From positions 1 through 38,494 of IMG/VR virus record IMGVR_UViG_3300034066_000828: a DNA stretch of 38,494 bases; one strand, written 5' to 3'. The DNA is from a virus. The notes below the pieces were generated by a model. It made no database searches and was not told the DNA's origin. It was given only the letters and a program-made list of their open reading frames with translations. A program made the translations under genes and the position numbers. How positions within the stretch are numbered: the stretch's first letter is position 1; each line of letters starts with the position of its first letter. Shown here in pieces: positions 5,748 to 12,151 of this stretch.

Positions 5748-6690
5748 ACATTTTAAAATTTAACAGATTTAATGCATTATCTTCGATAGGTAATCTTAGA
5801 TAATTTGTATTTTTGACTTTTTGTGCAATTCTACTCCAAGTAGAGTAGTCTGGCATGATAATAAATTTTGAATAAGCAATAACAAAAAAATCCAATAAAT
5901 CCTCAACGACTTTTTTATTTCTATCAATTATTGATTCTGGAAAACATTCTTTCAAAATATTTTTTAAATTCTCATAATAATTGGTTTTATCCTTTATAGT
6001 ATTTTTAAAATATCTTGTTTTGTAATGTTTGTAAAACTTTTCTGGTAGATCCGTGCTAATGTAAATTTTGACATTTTGATTAGATTCTAATAATTTTTCT
6101 ATTAATTTGAAATATACTTCATCCTTTATATAAGTATAAGCAGTTTTTAATATTGGTTTAAATGTTTCTTTTAAATATTGTTCCTTCAAACTTAGAGGCA
6201 TCTCATCTAGGTCATCTTCAGTTGAATATATTCCATGATATCTTCTAATATGAATAGAAACAAAAGATTTAAAATAGTTACTTAAAATATCATTTATAGA
6301 TGGATTTTTAAATTTTATCAAAGAATATGGATTTGAAATATCAAGTTCATCATATCCACCATCCACAATGTACCACTCATCAAGATACCAATAATCATGA
6401 GTCCTCAAATACTTAGTACAATTATCAAAGATTATTGTTTTTAAATGATTCTTGCTAATTTTGTATTTTTTTTGTTTCGTATAAAAATCTTCTTTTTTTA
6501 GTGCAATAGTATTCGGCAAATTTAAAAACTTTAGTTCTGGCCAATGTTCTTCTTGAACAATAATTTTATATTCAAAATTAGTCCTATAAGTTAAATAATA
6601 GAATTGCGTCCATATGTACATCCTATTACCAAAAGCAGTATCCTCTGGATGTATTTTTTTATCAATAATACAATAAATTGCTTTTTCCAT
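5746..6690 (-). CDS. Fucosyltransferase-like glycosyltransferase, 314 aa
   Basis: The ATG at 6688-6690 is chosen over a TTG two codons upstream. The protein carries SIHIRRYHG at about residues 145-153, the donor-binding HxRR motif of the GT11/GT23/GT65 fucosyltransferase superfamily, and near the C-terminus MPDYSTWSRIAQ, which resembles the conserved Ser/Thr-containing donor-site helix. The N-terminus GNRMYIWTQF (21-30) fits the usual 'GN.....' loop. It is only distantly similar to the gene at 3173. It is very AT-rich. Substrates cannot be deduced; modification of a host or virion surface glycan is an inference. Confidence 0.6.
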   Translation of the reverse strand: MEKAIYCIIDKKIHPEDTAFGNRMYIWTQFYYLTYRTNFEYKIIVQEEHWPELKFLNLPNTIALKKEDFYTKQKKYKISKNHLKTIIFDNCTKYLRTHDYWYLDEWYIVDGGYDELDISNPYSLIKFKNPSINDILSNYFKSFVSIHIRRYHGIYSTEDDLDEMPLSLKEQYLKETFKPILKTAYTYIKDEVYFKLIEKLLESNQNVKIYISTDLPEKFYKHYKTRYFKNTIKDKTNYYENLKNILKECFPESIIDRNKKVVEDLLDFFVIAYSKFIIMPDYSTWSRIAQKVKNTNYLRLPIEDNALNLLNFKM

Positions 6691-6727
6691 GTGCAATTTT
6701 ATTACTGATAGATTAATAATTATTTAA

Positions 6728-6763
6728 CAAAAAATGGGAGGTAGGGTAAATACCTACCTCCCA
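6728..6763 (-). terminator. Strong rho-independent terminator
   Basis: On the minus strand an 11-bp stem with core GGGAGGTAGG/CCTACCTCCC and a 7-base loop is followed by TTTTTTG. It lies 4 bases after the stop of the protease-like gene at 6768. The sequence just after it (GTTAAATAATTATTAATC) is a weak match to the late motif and may serve the gene at 6690. Confidence 0.92.
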
Positions 6764-6767
6764 TACA

Positions 6768-7217
6768 TTAAAAAGATCTAACAGGTTTAAAATTCATTTG
6801 CCCAGTCTCTATCAAATAAGTAATATACAGCGTCTCTTCCTGTTCTCGTGCTTCAATTTCATGTGGTTGATCTTCATAATCAAGATCTTCCACATTTACA
6901 GATCCATAATACATCTTCCCCCTTTTATCACGAAGATCACCAAAAACCCATTGACGAACATGAATCAACTCGTGAATCAGGGTCTTTATGTACATCTCAG
7001 GATTCATGTGAGTTTGCAATTCAATTAAAAAGTCTCTGGGTCTTTTGATGTCACCATCAACATCACAATAACCATAAACTAGTTCTCGTTTGAGACCTTT
7101 ATGAACAACACGTAGACCAATGTGATGTCTTGGCATGTACCGATTCATAAACCAATCGGTAACACTCTCACAGACCCGCTTTCGATAGCCATATCCAGAA
7201 GTTTCAAGGTAATACAT
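6768..7217 (-). CDS. SprT-like zinc metalloprotease-like protein, 149 aa
   Basis: ATG 7215-7217 is chosen because the frame further upstream begins only with TTG. The zincin signature HELIH is at residues 82-86 (TLIHELIHVRQW), with a probable third zinc ligand at His119 or the following acidic residues in DYEDQPHEIEAREQEE. This pattern matches SprT-like domains found in many phages and in Spartan-type DNA-protein crosslink proteases. Length is typical for the minimal domain, with no zinc ribbon. The physiological target is unknown. A strong terminator follows. Confidence 0.75.
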   Translation of the reverse strand: MYYLETSGYGYRKRVCESVTDWFMNRYMPRHHIGLRVVHKGLKRELVYGYCDVDGDIKRPRDFLIELQTHMNPEMYIKTLIHELIHVRQWVFGDLRDKRGKMYYGSVNVEDLDYEDQPHEIEAREQEETLYITYLIETGQMNFKPVRSF

Positions 7218-7279
7218 GTGCCCCAGTGAAGAAACCAAATGAACGAAGAGATGAAAATAAATTTATCCGCTTTTGTCAT
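7145..7279 (-). CDS. Possible small membrane protein, 44 aa
   Basis: An ATG three bases after the stop at 7282 opens 44 codons beginning MTKADKFIFISSFIWFLHWG, with one hydrophobic helix at residues 7-28. Its 3' half overlaps the start of the protease-like gene by 73 bases, which argues against it. It is kept because it fills the gap in the coupled gene order. Confidence 0.25.
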   Translation of the reverse strand: MTKADKFIFISSFIWFLHWGTCITLKLLDMAIESGSVRVLPIGL

Positions 7280-7281
7280 AT

Positions 7282-7737
7282 TCATCGTGCATAAAGATAC
7301 GAACCTGCCCAGTCAGCATGTTGAAGCAACCATTCACGCTGCTCAATGATGCGAAGATCATAGCGAACACCCTTGGCAGGTGCTTTCCAACTGGCGGACT
7401 TATATACTTGACCAGTTTGCTTATCCACAAAAGCATGAACAGAACGAGAACCAGCAGCGTTCATAATGATTTTGTGATACTTACGACCAGACTCAATTGT
7501 GAAGTCATAATCACAAGTACCCTGCTTCAGTTTTTCAATACAAGAATGGTGATAGGTAATACCAGTTTCGGTATTACCTTCCAGGCGATTAAGAGAACGC
7601 TGGTGCATCTTGATGCTGTAATCAATAAAGTTCTGACGTAGTGCCTCACAAAGGGCATAGGTGTGCCCCAGAACAGCAGCAGCAATGTCCTTCCGTGCCT
7701 CTTGCTGGGCGGCATAGTCAGCGAAGGTCGTGGTCAT
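7282..7737 (-). CDS. Conserved cyanophage-type protein, 151 aa
   Basis: The C-terminal half holds the motif string KYHKIIM, HAFVDKQTGQVYKSASWKAP and HADWAGSYLY. The same skeleton (KYYKI, HCFVDKENGLVYKPV, CADWRGYYL) occurs in the gene at 11202, so the two are diverged paralogues. I recall this 'FVDK.TG.VYK' domain from cyanophage genomes without a known function. The N-terminal half is helical. GC content is visibly higher than in the AT-rich neighbours. The promoter at 7760 precedes it. Confidence 0.8.
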   Translation of the reverse strand: MTTTFADYAAQQEARKDIAAAVLGHTYALCEALRQNFIDYSIKMHQRSLNRLEGNTETGITYHHSCIEKLKQGTCDYDFTIESGRKYHKIIMNAAGSRSVHAFVDKQTGQVYKSASWKAPAKGVRYDLRIIEQREWLLQHADWAGSYLYAR

Positions 7738-7757
7738 GTCCTTTGTTTGAACTGAAG

Positions 7758-8474
7758 TTATTGTACAACAGAATCCTCCAACCCGTTTGCTCCTGTGGAC
7801 AGTCGTTCATCTGTCCCCTGATGGTATTTTAAATATTCTTCAACAATTAATTCATTAGAAACATTATGTTCATCTGGACATTCAACAACAATATCAGCAA
7901 TTAACGTAGATTTTTCAAAAACCTTTTTGATATGTACACAGTTTTGCCCATGCTTTGCATCTCCATATGCACGTTTCAAAAACCAACTTTTTGAATCTTC
8001 TATTTTACCTTCACCATCCTTCCACTGCAAATTATAATTGTTAAAATCTGGATGATCGCATAAAAACACTCTAGCAAAGTATTTTTCACCATCTCTATAA
8101 TGTTGAATTAAAAAGTCTTTCATTATATTACAAGAAAATTGATCAAAACTTTCTTGCTTTTTTTGAATTAAAGTTAAAATAATTTGACTTCCCAACTCAT
8201 CATCCAACAGTGTTCTATCTTTAGAAATTGGTGCCCTACATTGCACATAACTTAAAGATTGTTTATTACCTTTAGCAAATTTCTTTTTTAATGATTTGAC
8301 ATTACAGAGATATTCTGGATTCACAACATCTGCCATAAAATGATCACCAGGAACCCATTGACTATTTGTTGCTTTGGCAATGATTATTTCCCAAGTTAAG
8401 GCATCAATAACACCCAATCTTTTAGCATAATACCAAACGCAGCAGTTAAAAATAAAATTATTAAATTCATACAT
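7758..8474 (-). CDS. Unknown protein, 238 aa, possible inserted nuclease-like gene
   Basis: The protein begins MYEFNNFIFNCCVWYYAKRL. Residues 28-65 contain WEIIIAKATNSQWVPGDHF and then NVKSLKKKF, a spacing reminiscent of an E...D...xxK nuclease core (PD-(D/E)XK-like), but one acidic residue is replaced by Asn, so this is weak. The last 20 residues (QGTDERLSTGANGLEDSVVQ) are encoded by DNA that also contains a hairpin and the promoter for the next gene, as if the frame had run into a former intergenic region. It is more AT-rich than its neighbours. Likely a recent insertion; function unknown. Confidence 0.6.
   Translation of the reverse strand: MYEFNNFIFNCCVWYYAKRLGVIDALTWEIIIAKATNSQWVPGDHFMADVVNPEYLCNVKSLKKKFAKGNKQSLSYVQCRAPISKDRTLLDDELGSQIILTLIQKKQESFDQFSCNIMKDFLIQHYRDGEKYFARVFLCDHPDFNNYNLQWKDGEGKIEDSKSWFLKRAYGDAKHGQNCVHIKKVFEKSTLIADIVVECPDEHNVSNELIVEEYLKYHQGTDERLSTGANGLEDSVVQ
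7760..7765 (-). promoter_or_regulatory. Promoter -10 box (TACAAT) inside the end of the upstream gene
   Basis: The minus strand reads TTGTACAATAACTTCA, almost identical to TTGTATAATGACTTCA at 790. The gene at 7737 starts 22 bases later, behind AAAGGAC. The box overlaps the stop codon of the gene at 7758. Confidence 0.5.
7797..7816 (-). other. Hairpin within coding end, possible old terminator
   Basis: GGACAG/CTGTCC arms with an 8-base loop lie 31 bases before the promoter at 7760, the usual place of a terminator in this genome, but there is no T-tract and the site is inside the reading frame at 7758. Confidence 0.3.
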
Positions 8475-8478
8475 AAGA

Positions 8479-8506
8479 CAAAAAGGGGGAGAAGATCATT
8501 CTCCCC
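8479..8506 (-). terminator. Strong rho-independent terminator
   Basis: On the minus strand an 8-bp perfect stem GGGGAGAA/TTCTCCCC with a 5-base loop is followed by CTTTTTGTC. It closes the membrane-protein operon ending at 8514. The next gene starts only 5 bases later, so that gene needs readthrough or a promoter overlapping the terminator (TTTTTGTCTTATGTATG resembles the junction at 11156). Confidence 0.9.
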
Positions 8507-8513
8507 AATAAAG

Positions 8514-8681
8514 TTAATCGATAATTTTTAAATTTTCCCTACAATAAACAAATCTTTTCCATTCCTCATCAGTAAAATTATCGCTAGCATATGGAATACC
8601 GACAACATAAGAACAAAACTTATTAATTTCTTCGGATTGATTGCCTGAAGCAATAATAGCACTAGCGAGGAGTTCGATCAT
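8514..8681 (-). CDS. Hypothetical protein, 55 aa
   Basis: A 55-residue protein starting MIELLASAIIASGNQSEEIN, with an ATGA overlap to the prohibitin-like gene. Its N-terminus is mildly hydrophobic but short. It is the last gene before the terminator at 8479. Function unknown. Confidence 0.65.
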   Translation of the reverse strand: MIELLASAIIASGNQSEEINKFCSYVVGIPYASDNFTDEEWKRFVYCRENLKIID

Positions 8682-9085
8682 TTATTCATTTGAAGTGTAG
8701 GGACAGGCATACCACCTTCAGTCGGAACATAGATGGTCACGTTGCCTTTGTTGGAACCTTCTTCCAGACCAGTGATATACAGATACTGAAGATACTCACG
8801 GTTATCTTTCAGACTATCACCGATGATTTGGTTTGCTTTAGCAACACCTTGAGCACGGATGATTTCAGCATCAGCAAGTTGTTGAGCACTATCTTTCTTT
8901 GCTTGTGCTTCCAGCACTGCTACTTGACGAGTATATTCTGCCTTCTGCAGTTCTGCTTTACCAGCAAGAGATTGTTGCCACACATTATAGAGTGGTCCAC
9001 CAAAGAATAGCAGAGCAACAACAACTACAAATCCAGCACCAAAGACAATAGCAACAGGGGTGTTTGGATCATTGTAACGAGTCAT
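8678..9085 (-). CDS. Membrane-anchored prohibitin/band 7 C-terminal-like protein, 135 aa
   Basis: Residues 10-31 form a transmembrane helix (VAIVFGAGFVVVVALLFFGG). Residues 42-85 are an Ala/Gln-rich helix and the following NREYLQYLYITGLEEG resembles the C-terminal 'AE..a...i...l..n..yL.yr.....' segment of SPFH/band 7 (prohibitin, HflK) proteins. The actual band 7 domain is missing, so this is a membrane anchor joined directly to the coiled-coil assembly part. Such a protein could mimic or poison host prohibitin or FtsH-HflK rings; that role is inference. Confidence 0.65.
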   Translation of the reverse strand: MTRYNDPNTPVAIVFGAGFVVVVALLFFGGPLYNVWQQSLAGKAELQKAEYTRQVAVLEAQAKKDSAQQLADAEIIRAQGVAKANQIIGDSLKDNREYLQYLYITGLEEGSNKGNVTIYVPTEGGMPVPTLQMNK

Positions 9086-9093
9086 AATTTACC

Positions 9094-9579
9094 TCAGAGT
9101 TTGAAAGGAGAAACAATAATACGGGGTTCAACATAAACAGGACGGGTTTTGCCACTACCAGAAGGATCAGAACACATCACCCAAGTACCTTCGGCACTGT
9201 CAGGAGAGAAGAGACCATTAGGATCTGCCTGTGGAAGAGTTGTGCCAGTGTATTCATACTTCTCTGGATTAGTGTATTGAGTGGCAGCAGGAAGACCATA
9301 CCCAATAGAATTACACAGAAACACTGGACGACCAGTAGTTTCGGGAACAGTGTAAGTATAAGTCACCAGACCATCTTGGTCACGCATTTCAATAATCTGC
9401 TTCAGCAACTTACGTTCACGGAAGTTCTTAATGGCAGGCATACCACTTTGAGCAGTACCTTCCTTCAGAATTCGCTCTTGTTGTGAACGCTGAGTATCAT
9501 CAGAATTTTGTTCAATTTCACAACCAGTCAGAGTAAGACCAAGAACAGTAAGTGCAGCAACAGAAACGATGGTTTTCAT
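9094..9579 (-). CDS. Predicted lipoprotein, 161 aa
   Basis: A classical lipoprotein signal peptide is visible: basic start MKTIVS, hydrophobic core, lipobox LTGC with Cys20. The mature part has conserved-looking blocks (GRPVFLCNSIGYGLPAATQY, TWVMCSDP, PVYVEPRIIVSPFKL) with two further Cys that may pair. I recall similar phage lipoproteins ending in this 'VEP.I.VSPF' block. It would sit at the periplasmic face of a membrane. It overlaps the next gene upstream by 4 bases. A role in superinfection exclusion or envelope change is possible but not shown. Confidence 0.8.
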   Translation of the reverse strand: MKTIVSVAALTVLGLTLTGCEIEQNSDDTQRSQQERILKEGTAQSGMPAIKNFRERKLLKQIIEMRDQDGLVTYTYTVPETTGRPVFLCNSIGYGLPAATQYTNPEKYEYTGTTLPQADPNGLFSPDSAEGTWVMCSDPSGSGKTRPVYVEPRIIVSPFKL

Positions 9580-9893
9580 TGGGGGAGATTAGAGATAAAG
9601 GATTGAAGGTCAGAAGGCATAGCATCAGCAGGAACTTCTACAGCACGATGCCGAATAATATCTGCAAGTGCTTTCTTATGTTCGGGTGATGCTTTGATGT
9701 ATTCAAACTGCATATTTTGCAGTTCTTGAACAGCACCAGTTCGGAAGGACTTTGACTGTTCAAAAGTATTCCTCCGAACATTCTCAAACTTAGGAGCAAA
9801 GAATGACGTAAAGATCAATTCGTGGTAAGCAATACCCCAAGTCAGGGCACCCAATCCAACGACACCACCGACAATAGCAAGAATAGGTTTCAT
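9576..9893 (-). CDS. Membrane-anchored helical protein, 105 aa
   Basis: Residues 4-22 form a Gly-rich transmembrane helix or signal anchor (ILAIVGGVVGLGALTWGIA). A charged helical domain follows (FENVRRNTFEQSKSFRTGAV, MQFEYIKASPEHKKALADII). I recall this soluble domain from other phages next to lipoprotein genes, function unknown. Overlaps both neighbours by 4 bases. Confidence 0.75.
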   Translation of the reverse strand: MKPILAIVGGVVGLGALTWGIAYHELIFTSFFAPKFENVRRNTFEQSKSFRTGAVQELQNMQFEYIKASPEHKKALADIIRHRAVEVPADAMPSDLQSFISNLPQ

Positions 9894-10069
9894 TTAGAAG
9901 ATACGTTGGTTTTGAAGATAGCATTAGCAAGGAAGATGATAGCAAAGTTCTGCCAGAAGGAAAGGGATACACCAAACCAAGACAGAATAAGTCCAAGCAA
10001 CCACGCTTCAAAGAATAGTCCAGCAACAGCAAGGACAATTACACCAAAAGCAAGAGTGAGAATTTTCAT
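9890..10069 (-). CDS. Small two-helix membrane protein, 59 aa
   Basis: A very hydrophobic 59-residue protein starting MKILTLAFGVIVLAVAGLFF. Two membrane helices are likely (about 3-33 and 36-52). The size and hydrophobicity recall holins or small membrane partners, but it lacks the charged tail expected of many holins. It lies inside a membrane-protein operon. Confidence 0.65.
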   Translation of the reverse strand: MKILTLAFGVIVLAVAGLFFEAWLLGLILSWFGVSLSFWQNFAIIFLANAIFKTNVSSK

Positions 10070-10075
10070 AATACC

Positions 10076-10366
10076 TCAGAGATTTTTAACTTCATAGAGC
10101 AGGACTTCAACTTCTTCCTCAGATAGATGCCCAAGAACATCATCAGTGATAGGAGTACCATAGCAGATATTCCAATCATCTTCAGTTCCTTTGATGACTG
10201 CTACCTCATACAGTCCTTCATCAGCACCATATGAACCGCCAAATCCAAAAGGACTTGTAAAACGTACAATACTTACACCATATCCATTATCAAAGAATTG
10301 ACGGGCAGCAATACCACGGTCAGGATAGTTAGTGTGAGGTTGGAAATCAAGATCAGAGAATTTCAT
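10076..10366 (-). CDS. Conserved phage-type hypothetical protein, 96 aa
   Basis: A 96-residue acidic soluble protein starting MKFSDLDFQPHTNYPDRGIA. The block 'GYGVSIVRFTSPFGFGGSYG' followed by 'YEVAVIKGTEDDWNICYGTP' indicates a beta-rich domain, then a helical end (LSEEEVEVLLYEV). Its overlap with the membrane protein gene upstream (4 bases) suggests joint function. I recall it from T4-like cyanophages without a known role. Confidence 0.75.
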   Translation of the reverse strand: MKFSDLDFQPHTNYPDRGIAARQFFDNGYGVSIVRFTSPFGFGGSYGADEGLYEVAVIKGTEDDWNICYGTPITDDVLGHLSEEEVEVLLYEVKNL

Positions 10367-10845
10367 TGTTGTTTTTGAATTTGCGTAGGAGGTGTTTCGG
10401 TTGTCTCAAAAGATTTGCGAATAAACTCGCCTTGTACAAATCCAACACCACCAAACAAAATGGCAGTACCAAGAATTAATGCTACAGCACCATTATTACC
10501 CGAATCAGATGCAGACTCTAAATCAGTTCTAAGAAGTTTTTGAATAATCCAGGTTGATGCTATACCACCGCCAAACATTAGGATCCAGGGAGTAAACGTA
10601 ATAAACGCCCATCCAGCAGCAACAAGACCAACAAGTGCAATGCTACCAGAGGTACTACCACCAGAAGATGAAGTAAATCCAGAAGAAGAGTCTGAAGATA
10701 CTTGCCTCAGATTATAAATCTGCTGAACGTCACCATGCTTTGCATAGATTTGTTCTTTAGCACCAGAAAACGTTGCAGCTTCAACTTCTGTTGAGATTTT
10801 GCCAACTTGAGAATTGACAAATACATCAGCTTTCCAAGTAGTCAT
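10363..10845 (-). CDS. Multi-pass membrane protein with N-terminal soluble domain, 160 aa
   Basis: Residues 1-50 form a small soluble domain (TWKADVFVNSQVGKISTEVE, GAKEQIYAKHGDVQQIYNLR) of a type I recall in phage membrane proteins. A Ser/Gly-rich linker leads to membrane segments at about 68-85, 88-105 and 120-135. The start is ATG 10843-10845 in a TGATG overlap with the upstream stop. Function unknown. Confidence 0.75.
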   Translation of the reverse strand: MTTWKADVFVNSQVGKISTEVEAATFSGAKEQIYAKHGDVQQIYNLRQVSSDSSSGFTSSSGGSTSGSIALVGLVAAGWAFITFTPWILMFGGGIASTWIIQKLLRTDLESASDSGNNGAVALILGTAILFGGVGFVQGEFIRKSFETTETPPTQIQKQQ

Positions 10846-11132
10846 CACTTGTTACCAAAACGCTGAGACCAGATGGAGTAAGAACGATTCTTCATCTCAT
10901 CAAGCATCATATATCGCTGACGAATTTCAGAGTCTTCTGGAAAATCATAAATGCACGGAATTGCAAGATCCATTCCATCAAGAGCATGAACCAGAATACT
11001 ATTCAGAAGATCGTGCTCTTCAAACGTAAACTCCATGGCAACAGGTTGTTGATTACAATAATTATCTGCGTTCAGTTCTTCGTCAGTATTGACGCTCTCG
11101 GCAAATTCTGCAAAGTTTGGAAGAGAAATCAT
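10845..11132 (-). CDS. Hypothetical acidic protein, 95 aa, first gene of operon
   Basis: A 95-residue soluble acidic protein starting MISLPNFAEFAESVNTDEEL, with a helical C-terminal half (RYMMLDEMKNRSYSIWSQRF). It is first after the promoter at 11156-11184 and heads the GC-richer membrane operon running to 8514. No family recognised. Confidence 0.7.
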   Translation of the reverse strand: MISLPNFAEFAESVNTDEELNADNYCNQQPVAMEFTFEEHDLLNSILVHALDGMDLAIPCIYDFPEDSEIRQRYMMLDEMKNRSYSIWSQRFGNK

Positions 11133-11155
11133 TGGTGTGTTTGTTTGACTCCCAT

Positions 11156-11184
11156 AATATAAGACAAAAAAAACCTCCCGTCAA
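11156..11184 (-). promoter_or_regulatory. Promoter TTGACG-17-TATATT, -35 box in terminator loop
   Basis: The -35 TTGACG (11179-11184) is the loop of the terminator hairpin at 11165-11189 and the spacer is its downstream arm plus T-tract. The -10 TATATT (11156-11161) follows 17 bases later. It faces the gene at 11132, with a leader of about 20 bases. Confidence 0.7.
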
Positions 11185-11189
11185 GGAGG
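11165..11189 (-). terminator. Rho-independent terminator
   Basis: On the minus strand CCTCC-TTGACG-GGAGG is followed by eight T. It lies shortly after the stop of the gene at 11202. Confidence 0.9.
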
Positions 11190-11201
11190 AGTGGACAGTT
11201 A

Positions 11202-11597
11202 TCAAATTGGAACATCACTCAAGTAATAACCTCTCCAATCAGCACAATCTATACATGTATCAATTTGATAAGATCTTTTCTTATTAGGAGAATTTCTATT
11301 AACTGGTTTATAAACTAATCCATTCTCTTTATCGACAAAACAGTGAATTTTTGAATCAGATTCGTCAGTAAATTGATGAATCTTATAGTACTTTTTAGAT
11401 TCTTCAATAAAAAAAGATCCCAATTCAAGATAATTTTCAAGTTCTTTTAACTTAAAATTATTGTCCCTAACATTGATATTATCTCTAATTTGTTTTTTCG
11501 CAATGCTAGAGACTTCATTAAAATAATTTGTAGTTAGTCTTAAACAAAGAAGTCCTGTCTTCAGTAAAATAGATTGAGTAGTAAAATCTAAATCCAT
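11202..11597 (-). CDS. Paralogue of the 7282 protein, 131 aa
   Basis: It shares the string KYYKI, HCFVDKENGLVYKPV and DCADWRGYYL with the gene at 7282, at matching spacing, but the rest has diverged and it is far more AT-rich. The N-terminal half is helical. Function unknown. The two copies probably arose by duplication or by acquisition from two sources. Confidence 0.75.
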   Translation of the reverse strand: MDLDFTTQSILLKTGLLCLRLTTNYFNEVSSIAKKQIRDNINVRDNNFKLKELENYLELGSFFIEESKKYYKIHQFTDESDSKIHCFVDKENGLVYKPVNRNSPNKKRSYQIDTCIDCADWRGYYLSDVPI

Positions 11598-11626
11598 TTA
11601 TTTTATGATACTTTATTAATTATGTA

Positions 11627-11779
11627 TCACATTGGATAATTGTCACCTTTTCCTTCCAATGTTCTAACAAACAATTCAGTAAATCTTTCCATTTTTTCAT
11701 AATGAACTTGAGACGGATTGTAATTAATTGCATCTTTAAGAGCAACCAACTCATCCCATTCTTCTTGAGTTAATTCCAT
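11627..11779 (-). CDS. Conserved cyanophage-type protein, 50 aa
   Basis: A 50-residue acidic protein starting MELTQEEWDELVALKDAINY and continuing NPSQVHYEKMERFTELFVRT. I recall this short helical protein from cyanophages, function unknown. It has its own promoter at 11812 and is followed by 29 bases before the next gene. Confidence 0.75.
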   Translation of the reverse strand: MELTQEEWDELVALKDAINYNPSQVHYEKMERFTELFVRTLEGKGDNYPM

Positions 11780-11794
11780 TTGTTTTTACGTAAC

Positions 11795-11817
11795 TGTGTT
11801 GATTTTAACACATTATA
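11795..11817 (-). promoter_or_regulatory. Promoter -10 TATAAT with a dyad at the start site
   Basis: The minus strand reads TATAATGTGTTAAAATCAAC. The -10 box is 11812-11817, and immediately after it TGTGTT/AACACA arms (11795-11800 and 11807-11812) form a 6-bp dyad covering the expected transcription start. A weak TTAAAA lies 16 bases upstream. The dyad could be an operator or a leader hairpin. Confidence 0.5.
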
Positions 11818-11871
11818 TGATTATCTATGGGATTTTTAATAGTCTCTTAATTATTGGTATTGCAAATCTTA

Positions 11872-12093
11872 TTATTCTCCAAATGGTCCCCAAATTCCCC
11901 TATCACCTTTCATCCGACCTTCAAGTTTATCCATTAGTTCATCAGTTTTAATAAGTGCTTCAAGATCAGCAATCATACAAGCAATATGTTTACCAACAAA
12001 TGGTTTTTCTTGCCTTGCTGCAAAGGCAAGGGCATTGCGAAGGGAAGATTCTGCTTCTTTTAAAGATTCTTCAACAGATTTTGATAATGCCAT
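11872..12093 (-). CDS. Conserved cyanophage-type helical protein, 73 aa
   Basis: A 73-residue protein starting MALSKSVEESLKEAESSLRN and continuing ALAFAARQEKPFVGKHIACM. All-helical; I recall this sequence type in many cyanophages, function unknown. It follows the sigma-70-like promoter at 12116-12144. The 92 bases after its stop hold the promoter at 11812. Confidence 0.8.
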   Translation of the reverse strand: MALSKSVEESLKEAESSLRNALAFAARQEKPFVGKHIACMIADLEALIKTDELMDKLEGRMKGDRGIWGPFGE

Positions 12094-12115
12094 ACTTTAA
12101 TACCAATTTATTTTA

Positions 12116-12144
12116 ATGTTAGTTTAATATTGTTACTTTGTCAA
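12116..12144 (-). promoter_or_regulatory. Sigma-70-like promoter, TTGACA-17-TAACAT
   Basis: -35 TTGACA (12139-12144) and a 4/6 -10 TAACAT (12116-12121) are spaced by 17 bases and lie just before the gene at 12093. A near match to the late motif (AATAAATT) follows it. Confidence 0.65.
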
Positions 12145-12151
12145 TGTACGG

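Noticed and set aside
7255-7267. GATAAATT, near match to the late motif before the protease-like gene
   Set aside because: One mismatch in an AT-rich stretch; not counted as a promoter. The same applies to near matches at about 12106 and 13335.
9790-10038. Minus-strand frame of 82 codons across the 9576 and 9890 genes
   Set aside because: It overlaps two coupled membrane-protein genes in another frame and has no fitting start.
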